Below, piece after piece: positions 6,076 to 14,094 of a DNA stretch of 22,666 nt. A model generated the notes under the pieces. It made no database searches. It had not been told where the DNA came from and was given only the letters and a program-made list of their open reading frames with translations. Positions within the stretch are counted from its first letter, which is position 1. The number at the start of each line of letters is the position of its first letter. Made by a program: the position numbers and the translations under genes. Source of the stretch: a virus; the IMG/VR virus record IMGVR_UViG_3300031162_000250, positions 1 to 22,666 of that record, one strand, 5' to 3'.

Positions 6076-7441
6076 GGATTTGATCTTGGTATTCTTCGAC
6101 TTCTTGTTTGTTGATACTGGCTAAAAAGGATTCTAGAAGTGCTGTCGCGCCTTTTCGCTGCTTAACTTTGGAGTAAAACTCGTCTGGATTTTTACAAGGA
6201 ATCCAAGTTCCATCAGCCGCAGAGCGATGTGCGCCAAGACAATTTAAATAATTTGCCACCGCTAATGCATCAATTCTGTCTAAGAAGGTTGGTGGAACAT
6301 ACAGTTGTTTCCTCTTCATAAAATCGTGTAACACCTCATAAGCGGCGTTTACATTTTCAACTTCGCCCTGTAATTCGCTAAACACTTTTTGTTTCATTGA
6401 TTTCGATAGGTTTTTTCCAGTTTCCTGTTGTCTCATTGTAACAAGAAAATTCATCACAGACAAGTTTACAACAGCTACATTTTCAATAAACTCTCTCTTG
6501 ATTTCTGTCTGAATTGGTTTTAAAGTCACCGCACACTGTGAGATTTGTTTTTTAGTGGAGAAAGAAACAAACTCGTTGTAATTGTCTATCAATAGTTTTC
6601 TAGCTATTTCAGCTTCTGTTTTGTATGCTGGTATAAAATAATCGCTTAAAAGCGTGGTAGCTGTTGTGCTTGTCCAAGGCATCCCTCGGTCTTCGCTTGG
6701 GTTCACAACCTGTGGAGATTTAATGTTAACCACGAACCTCCAAGGTGAGTGTCTGTCAAGCACCAAACCGTGGTGTATTAAAAAATCACCAAGTGCGTCA
6801 AATGAAACATCTTTGTAATAATCAACCACTGTCTTTTCGTCATCACCATGCTGTTGCTCATCTTGTAGATTGTATATTAGAAGGGTGTTGTCTGGGTGAT
6901 AAGCATCGGTTCTTATTAAAGCTTCTCGCGTAAATACAAACTTATTTTTTTGCAAAAAACTAGCGAACTTTGAAACATAACCATCAAACCCCAAGATATT
7001 CACTTCGTCTCCCGTAAAGAACATTTCTCTTCTGAAGTTATCGAATATAGTGAAATAGTAATTTTGAAAAGCCTCTTCAATGCTTCTAAAGTTCTTGTTG
7101 GCAAAATTAATGTTTTTATAGGTTGAAAACTGCGAAACCTGATTATCTACAGAGGACCACTCCAAGGCGAACTGACCTATAAGTTTCAACGTGAAATCAA
7201 ACCCAAACAAGCGCAATTTGGGATCAAATAGAACCTTGTCAACATTTGGATAAATTGAATTGTTAAATTCATCCACTCTGCCAAACAAAGATTTTTGTGA
7301 TCTAATATCCACAGTTTGTGAAATATCCTCACCAAAATCGATGTATTCTCTATCCTGATAATTTACAATTGAGCCTGCCGCATTATTTGACTCAGGTATA
7401 AGATGCCCAACTAATCCCTGCGCTATGCTTCCTTCTTTCAT
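6053..7441 (-). CDS. Probable virion structural protein (baseplate/tail region), 462 residues
   Basis: I cannot name a family for this protein. It is soluble, mixed alpha/beta and rich in aromatic residues, with no signal peptide, membrane segment or recognisable enzyme motif. Notable stretches are DISQTVDIRSQKSLFGRVDEF (about 39-59), which resembles an N-terminal linker, and FLIHHGLVLDRHSPWRFVVN (220-239). It directly follows the hub-like baseplate gene, starting ten bases before that gene's final codons end are cleared (a 9-base gap between stop and ATG), with a moderate AAAGGT ribosome binding site, so a baseplate or tail role is inferred from position. It is the last apparently structural gene before the replication block. 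It ends in TAG, and the polymerase gene continues in the same frame four codons later. Confidence 0.6.
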   Translation of the reverse strand: MKEGSIAQGLVGHLIPESNNAAGSIVNYQDREYIDFGEDISQTVDIRSQKSLFGRVDEFNNSIYPNVDKVLFDPKLRLFGFDFTLKLIGQFALEWSSVDNQVSQFSTYKNINFANKNFRSIEEAFQNYYFTIFDNFRREMFFTGDEVNILGFDGYVSKFASFLQKNKFVFTREALIRTDAYHPDNTLLIYNLQDEQQHGDDEKTVVDYYKDVSFDALGDFLIHHGLVLDRHSPWRFVVNIKSPQVVNPSEDRGMPWTSTTATTLLSDYFIPAYKTEAEIARKLLIDNYNEFVSFSTKKQISQCAVTLKPIQTEIKREFIENVAVVNLSVMNFLVTMRQQETGKNLSKSMKQKVFSELQGEVENVNAAYEVLHDFMKRKQLYVPPTFLDRIDALAVANYLNCLGAHRSAADGTWIPCKNPDEFYSKVKQRKGATALLESFLASINKQEVEEYQDQILDSIDPF

Positions 7442-7450
7442 GGTTTACCT

Positions 7451-9925
7451 TTATGTTCCTGCAAATTTTTTTCTGTCTACGTCTATAAAATCAATCAAGG
7501 CAGCACCCGTTTCACTACCTTTAAATATTTTTTTTGGTCCTTCTCCACCTTTACCAAACGGAATTCTGTATGCTGATTCAAATACGCCAGTTATGGTTGT
7601 TTCATATCCTTGAGGTGTCCACTTCATTTCAGTAGAAATTAATCTATAAGCTCCACCAATTCCAAGTTGCCCAGCATCGGTAGTCAGTGGAATAAATCCT
7701 CTGGGATCTACAATAATTAATTGTCCATTCTTAAAGAACGGATTTCCAACCATTGTAATTTTAACATCTGTTGGATATCTCACAATTCCAGTTTTACTGT
7801 AAGCTGATTTATCTAATTGGGCTGGACCATAATATTTTGACACATTTGCTTTAGAAAAGCTAATATCCTTAATTACGGCTTGTCTGCCGCCTAATTTAAA
7901 TATTGCATAATCATCGGTAACAGTTCCACCGTTAAGAGCAGAGATCATTATGCTTGTTCCCTCCTTATATGAGTAGTAATTTAAAGTTGCGTTATAAGGA
8001 GTCGGGGCAAAGGAAGCCAAGCCAAATCCAGCGAAAGCTTCTGCGATTAATCCTTGTAGTAATGTCGTTAAAAACTGCCTTAGAGTAAATGTAGATTTTT
8101 GTTGTCCAGCAATATACTTTACATACCACTTTTGGAAAGTTTCTATTGTGATTGGTATCGAACCAATGTTTGCTTCGTATACTTTTGACGTGGTGGCAAA
8201 AAATCCACGCCCATCACCAGCAGTATTTTTTCCTTCTATTATAGAAAATCTTATATTGCCAATTGTAATCTCTGGTTTTTTTCCAGCAAACTTGCCGTTC
8301 TTGTCTGTTCCCTTATCTAAAGCATTAAAAACATAGAACCTGATAATAGCCGCAAGGGGAATGTAATATATTTGTCTTGTTGTAAAATTTTCCTCACCCA
8401 CTTTTTCTGTAGGAGTTACATCAACATTATCCCCCTGACCGGGGACTGACGCCGTTAATTTTAATGGTGTTCCAACCGCATTCAAGCGGACGGGTTTTGC
8501 GGTAGCTTTGGGCGGTTTGTTCCAAACAATTTTTTTAAAAAGGTTTGAAGTATCTGCACTCTGCTCCGTCGGGGCGGGGTCACGAGTACCATCGCCGCCT
8601 TGAGCGTCTTTGGCAAATTTACTTTCAATCTCTGCCCTTGTGGGCTCGCGCATTTCGCCGGTAACAGGATCTCGGACCAAGTTGCTCGTTGCACCTGCTT
8701 TCTCTAACTGAGCCGCTGTTTTTCTATTTGTAACCTGATTTATTATAGAAGCCGCTACCGAGACTTTTCTAATGGATGTTTCCCTGTAAAACTGTTCAAA
8801 GACTTCCTTGGCAGCTTCTTGGGCGTATGTCTTTTTTGTTGCCTCTATGTCTTTCTGTATTGCGTTTCTTTCGTTTTTATCTTTCGTCGCCTTTAAGTCC
8901 TTGTATAATTTTGAAATAATTGTCCTGTGTGTTTTGTTTTTGGGGTTGAACATTACATTCATTGACGGATCTTCAAACATGGCATCCATTATTCCGAGAT
9001 ATTTTATGGTGATACCTAATGAACCGTCCGAATTTAAAGTTACGTTGTGTTCAAGAAGAGTTCCAAGAAGTCTAATTTGTCTAAATTGTTTTTGCCCAGC
9101 GAAAACTGTTAAATTATTTTTTCTTACAAAGCCACCCTTATCCAAATTGTTTAACATTTTGCCTGTGGGAGAAGATAGCCCTACGGTCAAACGCACGGTT
9201 TGATCTGCAAGTCTTGTTGTATTTGGATCTTTTCTGGCTTCGTTTCCAGATGCAACTTTGCCGAGACCCTTGGCTCGTCTAATAAAATCTACAAGAGCAA
9301 CGCCTTTATCGATAGAGTCACCATTCTTGCCAGCCTTGACCGCTTGTGCGCCTTTACCCATCGGTTTAACAAAAGCGTCATAAGAACTCGCGTGAAATTG
9401 TAGAGTAAATTCTATCGCCCGTTCCCCTATCCTTCTTTCATTGCGCTTGATGTCTATAGATTTAATAGTTGTATAGCTTATTTTGCCTTTATCTTTTGCA
9501 ACATCATCTATACTCTTTTGCAACTGCGTTATTGGATACTCTACAAATTTTCCTTGCTCTTCCTTCCACTTTTCAATTTTAAAATAAGGTTGGAGAAGAG
9601 TAATTTCTGCCCCACTTAATCTCATAAAAGCGTCTATTGCACTAGAATCCAATTGTAAATTTTGGTCAAACACAATCCCTCTGGTGTTGTAAGCAGAAGC
9701 TATATGCCAATATTGGTTATTTGACATTAACCAAGCCTGATCTGACCACACCGGGGTTTGTTTTTTATCTTTAACTTTTACGTTTGGAGATTGTGAACCA
9801 GTGGCTTGTGTCGTCGCAGGCGATGGGGCGCTCTGAGGCGCTGGGGCGCTCTGAGACGATGGGGCGCTCTGAGTGCCGTCCTCATCCTGTTGTCTGGGAG
9901 GCGGTAAGGTTGGGTCTGCAATCAT
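7451..9925 (-). CDS. Large baseplate hub-like structural protein, 824 residues
   Basis: The N-terminus is a low-complexity Gln/Ser/Ala/Pro region (residues 18-46) built on a six-residue repeat QSAPxP, then a long body with charged helical parts near 345-385. The C-terminal 110 residues (VRYPTDVKITMVGNPFF, GQLIIVDPRGF, then YRLISTEMKWTPQGYETTITG) follow the pattern seen at the end of hub proteins such as gpD/gp27 relatives: a strand, 'location of the origin' turn and a final beta hairpin with 'GYETT'. Gene order (tape measure, small tail protein, LysM protein, this gene) also fits a baseplate hub. It starts one base after the stop of the LysM gene, with only a weak AGGG site, so coupled translation is likely. 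No lysozyme or peptidase motif was recognised. Confidence 0.6.
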   Translation of the reverse strand: MIADPTLPPPRQQDEDGTQSAPSSQSAPAPQSAPSPATTQATGSQSPNVKVKDKKQTPVWSDQAWLMSNNQYWHIASAYNTRGIVFDQNLQLDSSAIDAFMRLSGAEITLLQPYFKIEKWKEEQGKFVEYPITQLQKSIDDVAKDKGKISYTTIKSIDIKRNERRIGERAIEFTLQFHASSYDAFVKPMGKGAQAVKAGKNGDSIDKGVALVDFIRRAKGLGKVASGNEARKDPNTTRLADQTVRLTVGLSSPTGKMLNNLDKGGFVRKNNLTVFAGQKQFRQIRLLGTLLEHNVTLNSDGSLGITIKYLGIMDAMFEDPSMNVMFNPKNKTHRTIISKLYKDLKATKDKNERNAIQKDIEATKKTYAQEAAKEVFEQFYRETSIRKVSVAASIINQVTNRKTAAQLEKAGATSNLVRDPVTGEMREPTRAEIESKFAKDAQGGDGTRDPAPTEQSADTSNLFKKIVWNKPPKATAKPVRLNAVGTPLKLTASVPGQGDNVDVTPTEKVGEENFTTRQIYYIPLAAIIRFYVFNALDKGTDKNGKFAGKKPEITIGNIRFSIIEGKNTAGDGRGFFATTSKVYEANIGSIPITIETFQKWYVKYIAGQQKSTFTLRQFLTTLLQGLIAEAFAGFGLASFAPTPYNATLNYYSYKEGTSIMISALNGGTVTDDYAIFKLGGRQAVIKDISFSKANVSKYYGPAQLDKSAYSKTGIVRYPTDVKITMVGNPFFKNGQLIIVDPRGFIPLTTDAGQLGIGGAYRLISTEMKWTPQGYETTITGVFESAYRIPFGKGGEGPKKIFKGSETGAALIDFIDVDRKKFAGT
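9822..9875. repeat. Three tandem 18-bp repeats encoding QSAPxP
   Basis: Three units of 18 bases, each containing GGGGCGCTCTGAG on the plus strand, lie at 9822-9839, 9840-9857 and 9858-9875, differing at a few positions. They encode residues 19-36 of the hub-like protein (QSAPSS, QSAPAP, QSAPSP), a flexible Pro/Ala linker. Such units can change in copy number by slippage without shifting the frame. Confidence 0.9.
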
Positions 9926-9926
9926 T

Positions 9927-10265
9927 TTAATACCCTATTAGTTCAAGAGCTTCTGAAAGTATTATTGGGACAAATAAAGAATCTCCAACTTTCAAGTCAA
10001 ACTCTGTTGGTCTTTTGTTTATTGTAGCAATAACCCACCACAAGCCGGGATCAGAATAATACTCGTAGCCAAGCTTGGCATATGTGTCACCTGTTTTCCA
10101 AACGTGATAAACATATTCTTCAACTTCGTTAATTTCGTTTTGAGTTGGGTAATCCAGTTCCGCTGTGGCTAGCTGGTTTATAAACTTTTTCTTGCCTCGA
10201 TATTTTTTAGTAAACTCTAGGTTATTATTTTGAAAAGCTTGTCTATTGTCTATTCTCATTCCCAT
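9927..10265 (-). CDS. LysM-domain baseplate wedge protein, gp53-like
   Basis: A 112-residue protein whose C-terminal half (51-102) is a LysM-type module: YVYHVWKTGDTYAKLGYEYY, then WWVIATINK and LKVGDSLFVPI. The N-terminal part begins MGMRIDNRQAF. Small LysM proteins occur in contractile-tail baseplates (T4 gp53 and its relatives in other contractile injection systems), where they help hold the wedge on the central tube. Position between a small tail protein and the hub-like gene fits. The ATG at 10265 has AAGGT eight bases upstream; a second in-frame ATG is two codons on. The stop TAA is one base from the next gene's ATG. Confidence 0.72.
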   Translation of the reverse strand: MGMRIDNRQAFQNNNLEFTKKYRGKKKFINQLATAELDYPTQNEINEVEEYVYHVWKTGDTYAKLGYEYYSDPGLWWVIATINKRPTEFDLKVGDSLFVPIILSEALELIGY

Positions 10266-10276
10266 AATTAGCTACC

Positions 10277-10966
10277 TTAAGCGTGTCCGACAGTTCGTCT
10301 TGCACCGGGAGCGACGTTTGGTGGTTGGGCTGGTGGGTCGCCGCTCGGTAAAATCTCCTCATTGTCGTAGAGCGGCGGTCTTGATACGCGATCTGGAACC
10401 GCGACAGGAAAAGTCGCGGCGTTTCCCAAAGTGAAGCCGTTATTTTTAAAGCCGGGTCGGTTAACATGAATTACATTCAAACTAAAAGAGAGCGTCCAAG
10501 AATAAAAGGCAACATACCCGGCTGCGGTTTCTCCGTATCCAGATTCGGAAATGTTCGGCGCAAGATTAATTCCATCAAGCCAGCCATATAAAAATCCGTT
10601 ACGAGAGCTATCGCGAATCACATTTTCAAATTTAACTCCAATAATTGGAGAACTTTTTGGAACTGTTTTTGAATTAAACCTTGGATAAAGAGATTGAACT
10701 AACTTATTTAATTGCACTTGATAATCTATTGATTCATTTTCTTTTTGTGCCATTATCTTAAAACTACAATCTATTTTTCTGGATGTTCCCACAAAGTGTC
10801 CAATCGAGTCTTGAACACCATAGTATTGTTTTGAATCCCAGTTTGCAGTAAAATTATCGGATATGCTGTCTAAAAACGCAGGAAATTTTATTGTCTCCCC
10901 AATTTGCGGAAGAAAAAATTCTATTTGTTTTAAAGTGCTTTGACGATCTAAAAATTGGGTTGTCAT
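10277..10966 (-). CDS. Tail/baseplate structural protein, possibly tube-initiator-like, 229 residues
   Basis: Not assigned to a named family with confidence. The first 165 residues are beta-rich and read like a tail-tube or baseplate beta-barrel protein: IKFPAFLDSISDNFTANWDS (27-46), QYYGVQDSIGHFVGTSRKID (47-66), then KFENVI and YSWTLSFSLNVIHVN. The last 50 residues are Pro-rich and probably disordered (PPLYDNEEILPSGDPPAQPP). It directly follows the tape measure gene and precedes the LysM gene, the place where T4-type phages and other contractile tails encode proteins that cap the baseplate and start the tube, so that role is inferred. No ribosome binding site is visible before the ATG at 10966; the motif CTATTTA ends four bases upstream of it. 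Confidence 0.6.
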   Translation of the reverse strand: MTTQFLDRQSTLKQIEFFLPQIGETIKFPAFLDSISDNFTANWDSKQYYGVQDSIGHFVGTSRKIDCSFKIMAQKENESIDYQVQLNKLVQSLYPRFNSKTVPKSSPIIGVKFENVIRDSSRNGFLYGWLDGINLAPNISESGYGETAAGYVAFYSWTLSFSLNVIHVNRPGFKNNGFTLGNAATFPVAVPDRVSRPPLYDNEEILPSGDPPAQPPNVAPGARRTVGHA

Positions 10967-10993
10967 AACATAAATAGACCAACGAGGAGTTTT

Positions 10994-13516
10994 TTAACCC
11001 ATTGCTTTTTGCACACCTTTTATAATTCTGGAGTCTAGAACTTGCCCATCAAGGGTTAGGTTAACTATGAGATCACCGACAGGGGCGCTCGGCGCTGCTG
11101 CGCCAGCGGTAGTAGAGCCTCCACTCACTGAAGCTTTAACCAGCATCGTCATTTCTTTTAGCTTGGGGAGTTCAGTGTCGTTTATGGCTTTAACTGTTTC
11201 CGTTAAGTTGGTTGCAAATCTTGCGAATCCAGCCATACCAGAAATCGATACATTCATCGCGGAATTAATTATTGATTTAAAGCTTTTGGCAAAAACTTTG
11301 GACTTCTCCATGATTGTGTTAATTATATTGCCAACTTTTTCAAGAGCCACCGACATTACGTTGGTAATTGCATTGCCAACTTTTTCGATAACCAAGCCAA
11401 TTCCGCTGAATATAGCCCCAATTGGGTTAAACGCTATACCTATTGCTTTTATTATTTGTATAATTTCTTTTGAATATTTTGCCATATTTGTAAATGAATC
11501 AACTAATTTTGAAATCGCATAAACGAGAAAGCCAAGTGGGGCTATTATACCAAATGCCGCTGCACCAACAGCAAGAATAATCGGTATTGCAGGCGCAGCA
11601 GCAGTACCGGCAGCGCCCAGAGCAGTGCCAAAAGTAACAATTGCGGGGCTTACAATAACCAAAGCTTGTGCCAAACCACTAGCAAGCGATGTTAAAAGAC
11701 TACCTACAAGACCGCCGATAGCCCTTCCTATGTTCGTAGCCACTGTCACTGCCGTTTGTGACATACTTTTGAGAGCGTCACCAAATCTGGGAGCAGCAGT
11801 TTGTGCTGATGAGGCAATGCTCTCCGCTCCTTTACCCACTGATGAGGCAAGGGTCTCTACTCCTTTGCCCACGCCTTCGGCACCTTTTCCAACGGCAGTG
11901 CTGACGGTTTCTGCGGCAGCTTTACCAACGTTCTTAAATTTTAGAAATGTGTTAATTGCGCTAGCGGCAAAAAGCCCAATCATCAAACTGCCATTGGGCA
12001 ACATATCTAAAAATTTTCCGAAGGTTTCATCGAGCTTGGTCAGCGCATTGGTGACTCCCAGCGATGATGCTTGTAAATCTTTCATCATTTTTTGTTGAGC
12101 AGTCATTAACTCTCGGGTTTTCTTTTCTTGTTCGGTAAGGGCAGCGGTATTATCTTTTGTAGTATCGGTGGCTTTAACGTTCACCTGGTTTCCCATACCC
12201 ATTATTTCGTTTATTGTTAAATTGCCGGGAATACTGTCTTCTAACAATCTGATTTGATGTTGGCTTAAATTATTTAAACCACCCTGAGCTTGAATTGCTC
12301 TGCGAATTGTTTCAATCCTCTCAGACTCAGACATATTCATCATATCTACAGAACTTATGTTTGTTCCTAATACAAGATTTAATTGTTGTGTTGCTCTTGC
12401 AGCATCCTCAAATGTTGTGAAGCCCTCGCTGATTGAAAGTAATTTTTCAATTGAAACGCCAGTTGATGCAGAAATAGCTTTTAATTTTGCAAACTCTTTT
12501 ACAGCGGCAGGACCGACTTTTTTAATTCTTGAACCAAACTGTGCAAATTGTTTTGCGGCTTTGCCCACAGGCTCGCCCAAATCTTTAGATATCTTAACCA
12601 AGTCGCCTAAGCGTTCCATAGCCTGCTCTGAAGACATTCCCTGTTGTATCATTGCTTCATTTAGGATTGCTGCTTGATCAGAAGTAGAAATGCCAGCTTT
12701 GCCCAACAAAGCTATTTGATTTCTTAGTTCTGGTCCAATCTTTTGAGCGAGAATTCCTGAAGTATTGCCCAAATCATTTGCAACATCAGCCAAGTCCTGC
12801 ATTGAGCCACCGGCACGAATAAATTCAGCCGAAGCGCCTGCGGTTGCAGCACGGGCTTGGTCTGTGGTAAGACCCATCGCTCCCATCGCCTGCTGGGCTG
12901 TGTGAATGCTGCCCTTGAGTTCCATAGCGTTGTTTGCCGCAATAGCAAAAGCGTTGCCTAAGTCAAACTTTTTAGCAAAACCTTTTGCAGCGGTGGTGGC
13001 AGCTTCCTTAAGGGATTCAGAAAACTTCTTACCGTTTTCCTTAGATTTAAGCAAAAGGCTTTCAATTTCACGGAAACCTTTTGCGATTGGATCAGTTTCC
13101 GCTGCCATAATGCCAAACTGTTGGGCAATATTGGTAGCGGAATCTTCCATAGTCTTAGAAAGATTTGCTATTTCTTTTTGTAAGGCAAGTATCTTTTCCT
13201 GTTTGGCAGCTTTTTGGTCAAGGAGTTTTATTGATTCTGCCAGCTTATTAAGCTCTTCTTGAAGTTCTTCAACAAGGTCGCCTTGGACCTCTTTTTCTTC
13301 TTCTAAGACAGCTAATGTTTCCGCGTATTGTTTAGCCAATAAACGCTGTTCTTTTTCAATGAAGCTTAAACGAATTTGTGCTTCTGCCGCAGACTTTTCT
13401 TGTGCAGTCTTAAACTGACCTAAAACTGCATTCCTGCTCTCAAGCAAAGCTAATTCTTGTTGGAGAGCAGCGTTTATTTGTTGCTGCGTTTGTAATTCTT
13501 CTTTTTTTGTAGCCAT
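10994..13516 (-). CDS. Tail tape measure protein
   Basis: An 840-residue protein with the usual tape-measure layout: a long coiled coil over about residues 5-130 (repeated Leu/Glu/Lys/Gln), an Ala/Gly-rich helical middle (160-480), a Gly/Ala/Ser repeat region (542-570), a very hydrophobic stretch (about 600-675, for example AAPAIPIILAVGAAAFGIIAPL) that could insert in the host membrane, and a second helical region. Tape measure proteins set tail length, roughly 1.5 angstrom per residue, so about 120 nm would be expected if the whole protein is extended. It lies between the tail assembly genes and baseplate genes as expected. The start at 13516 follows the preceding stop by ten bases and has only a weak ribosome binding site. 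Confidence 0.88.
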   Translation of the reverse strand: MATKKEELQTQQQINAALQQELALLESRNAVLGQFKTAQEKSAAEAQIRLSFIEKEQRLLAKQYAETLAVLEEEKEVQGDLVEELQEELNKLAESIKLLDQKAAKQEKILALQKEIANLSKTMEDSATNIAQQFGIMAAETDPIAKGFREIESLLLKSKENGKKFSESLKEAATTAAKGFAKKFDLGNAFAIAANNAMELKGSIHTAQQAMGAMGLTTDQARAATAGASAEFIRAGGSMQDLADVANDLGNTSGILAQKIGPELRNQIALLGKAGISTSDQAAILNEAMIQQGMSSEQAMERLGDLVKISKDLGEPVGKAAKQFAQFGSRIKKVGPAAVKEFAKLKAISASTGVSIEKLLSISEGFTTFEDAARATQQLNLVLGTNISSVDMMNMSESERIETIRRAIQAQGGLNNLSQHQIRLLEDSIPGNLTINEIMGMGNQVNVKATDTTKDNTAALTEQEKKTRELMTAQQKMMKDLQASSLGVTNALTKLDETFGKFLDMLPNGSLMIGLFAASAINTFLKFKNVGKAAAETVSTAVGKGAEGVGKGVETLASSVGKGAESIASSAQTAAPRFGDALKSMSQTAVTVATNIGRAIGGLVGSLLTSLASGLAQALVIVSPAIVTFGTALGAAGTAAAPAIPIILAVGAAAFGIIAPLGFLVYAISKLVDSFTNMAKYSKEIIQIIKAIGIAFNPIGAIFSGIGLVIEKVGNAITNVMSVALEKVGNIINTIMEKSKVFAKSFKSIINSAMNVSISGMAGFARFATNLTETVKAINDTELPKLKEMTMLVKASVSGGSTTAGAAAPSAPVGDLIVNLTLDGQVLDSRIIKGVQKAMG
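11808..11873. repeat. Two tandem 33-bp repeats in the tape measure gene
   Basis: Units 11808-11840 and 11841-11873 are both 33 bases, start GATGAGGCAA and match at 27 of 33 positions. They encode the repeated ESIASS/ETLASS and GKGAE/GKGVE segments of the tape measure protein (residues about 549-570), and a partial further unit (GKGAE again) lies alongside. An 11-residue period agrees with alpha-helical duplication, a common way for tape measures to change length. Confidence 0.8.
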
Positions 13517-13526
13517 ATCTTAAAAA

Positions 13527-13841
13527 TTATTTAATAGGATATTTGATACCCGTAGCTCTTTCAAAGTTTCTAATCGCCTGATTTAGACCAATCTTGCTTT
13601 TATATGTTTTTGGATCGGTTAAACCATAAGTTATTGCAGCATCCATATAAGCACGTTCTCCTTGAAGAGCGCCCATAAATGCGCCAATCTGAGAAGGAAG
13701 TCCGCGAATCTTAATATTGGAGCCACCTATCGATGCAAAGCCCATCTGAGCCAACATATATTTAATTTGTGCGCCGAAAGCGCTCATCCAAGATTCGTCT
13801 ATTCTTTTTTCATTTAAATTGATAACAAAAGGCTCTTTCAT
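13527..13841 (-). CDS. Small tail-region protein of unknown function, 104 residues
   Basis: I do not recognise a family. The protein is mixed, slightly basic at the C-terminus (RNFERATGIKYPIK), with a central GLPSQIGAFMGALQGERAYMDAA helix-like segment and no signal peptide or membrane span. The start is well supported by a doubled Shine-Dalgarno sequence, TAGGAGTAGGAG, eight to nine bases before the ATG at 13841. It sits between the frameshifted assembly chaperone and the tape measure, where small tail assembly factors are common, but that is only positional evidence. The next gene starts ten bases after its stop. Confidence 0.75.
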   Translation of the reverse strand: MKEPFVINLNEKRIDESWMSAFGAQIKYMLAQMGFASIGGSNIKIRGLPSQIGAFMGALQGERAYMDAAITYGLTDPKTYKSKIGLNQAIRNFERATGIKYPIK

Positions 13842-13911
13842 AATAAAATGCTCCTACTCCTAGAATAAGTAGTTACGTTTAAGCATTTACTACCCAACAG
13901 ACCCTCTAAGT

Positions 13912-14094
13912 TTATCTGCCAGAGGATTTCTTCATTGCCTTGTTTCTTTGTTCGATTTCTTTTTGTAGTCTTTCAAACAAATATTGTCTGAGAGCAATTG
14001 GAAAATTGTAAGCCTCTGTAAAGCTTATACCAGCGTAGTAAACGAGGTAAAAAATAACCTCGTATACCTGCTTGCCATATTCATCACTTAGACC
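13912..14094 (-). CDS. Start-less 60-codon ORF: frameshift extension of the tail assembly chaperone
   Basis: This ORF (GLSDEYGKQVYEVIFYLVYY at its start, ending MKKSSGR) runs from the T-run at 14095-14101 to TAA at 13912-13914. Between the preceding in-frame TAA (which overlaps the chaperone's MPLTAD codons) and the conserved-looking part there is no ATG, GTG or TTG, so it cannot start on its own. Joining it to the chaperone at the T7 run in the +1 (or -2) register gives a protein of about 338 residues. The content, an aromatic helix followed by 'AYNFPIALRQYLFERL', resembles the small second ORFs that follow tail chaperone genes in many phages (the G/GT arrangement of lambda). Alternative: a one-base homopolymer error, since six Ts would make a single continuous gene. 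Confidence 0.7.
   Translation of the reverse strand, partial: GLSDEYGKQVYEVIFYLVYYAGISFTEAYNFPIALRQYLFERLQKEIEQRNKAMKKSSGR

Noticed and set aside
11067-13262. Several plus-strand open frames opposite the tape measure gene
   Set aside because: They are antisense shadows of the Ala/Leu-rich tape measure coding sequence, lack ribosome binding sites and show no recognisable protein pattern.
13886-13930. Short inverted repeat CCTCT/AGAGG near the end of the frameshift extension
   Set aside because: Only five base pairs with a 12-base loop and no T-run after it, too weak to call a terminator.
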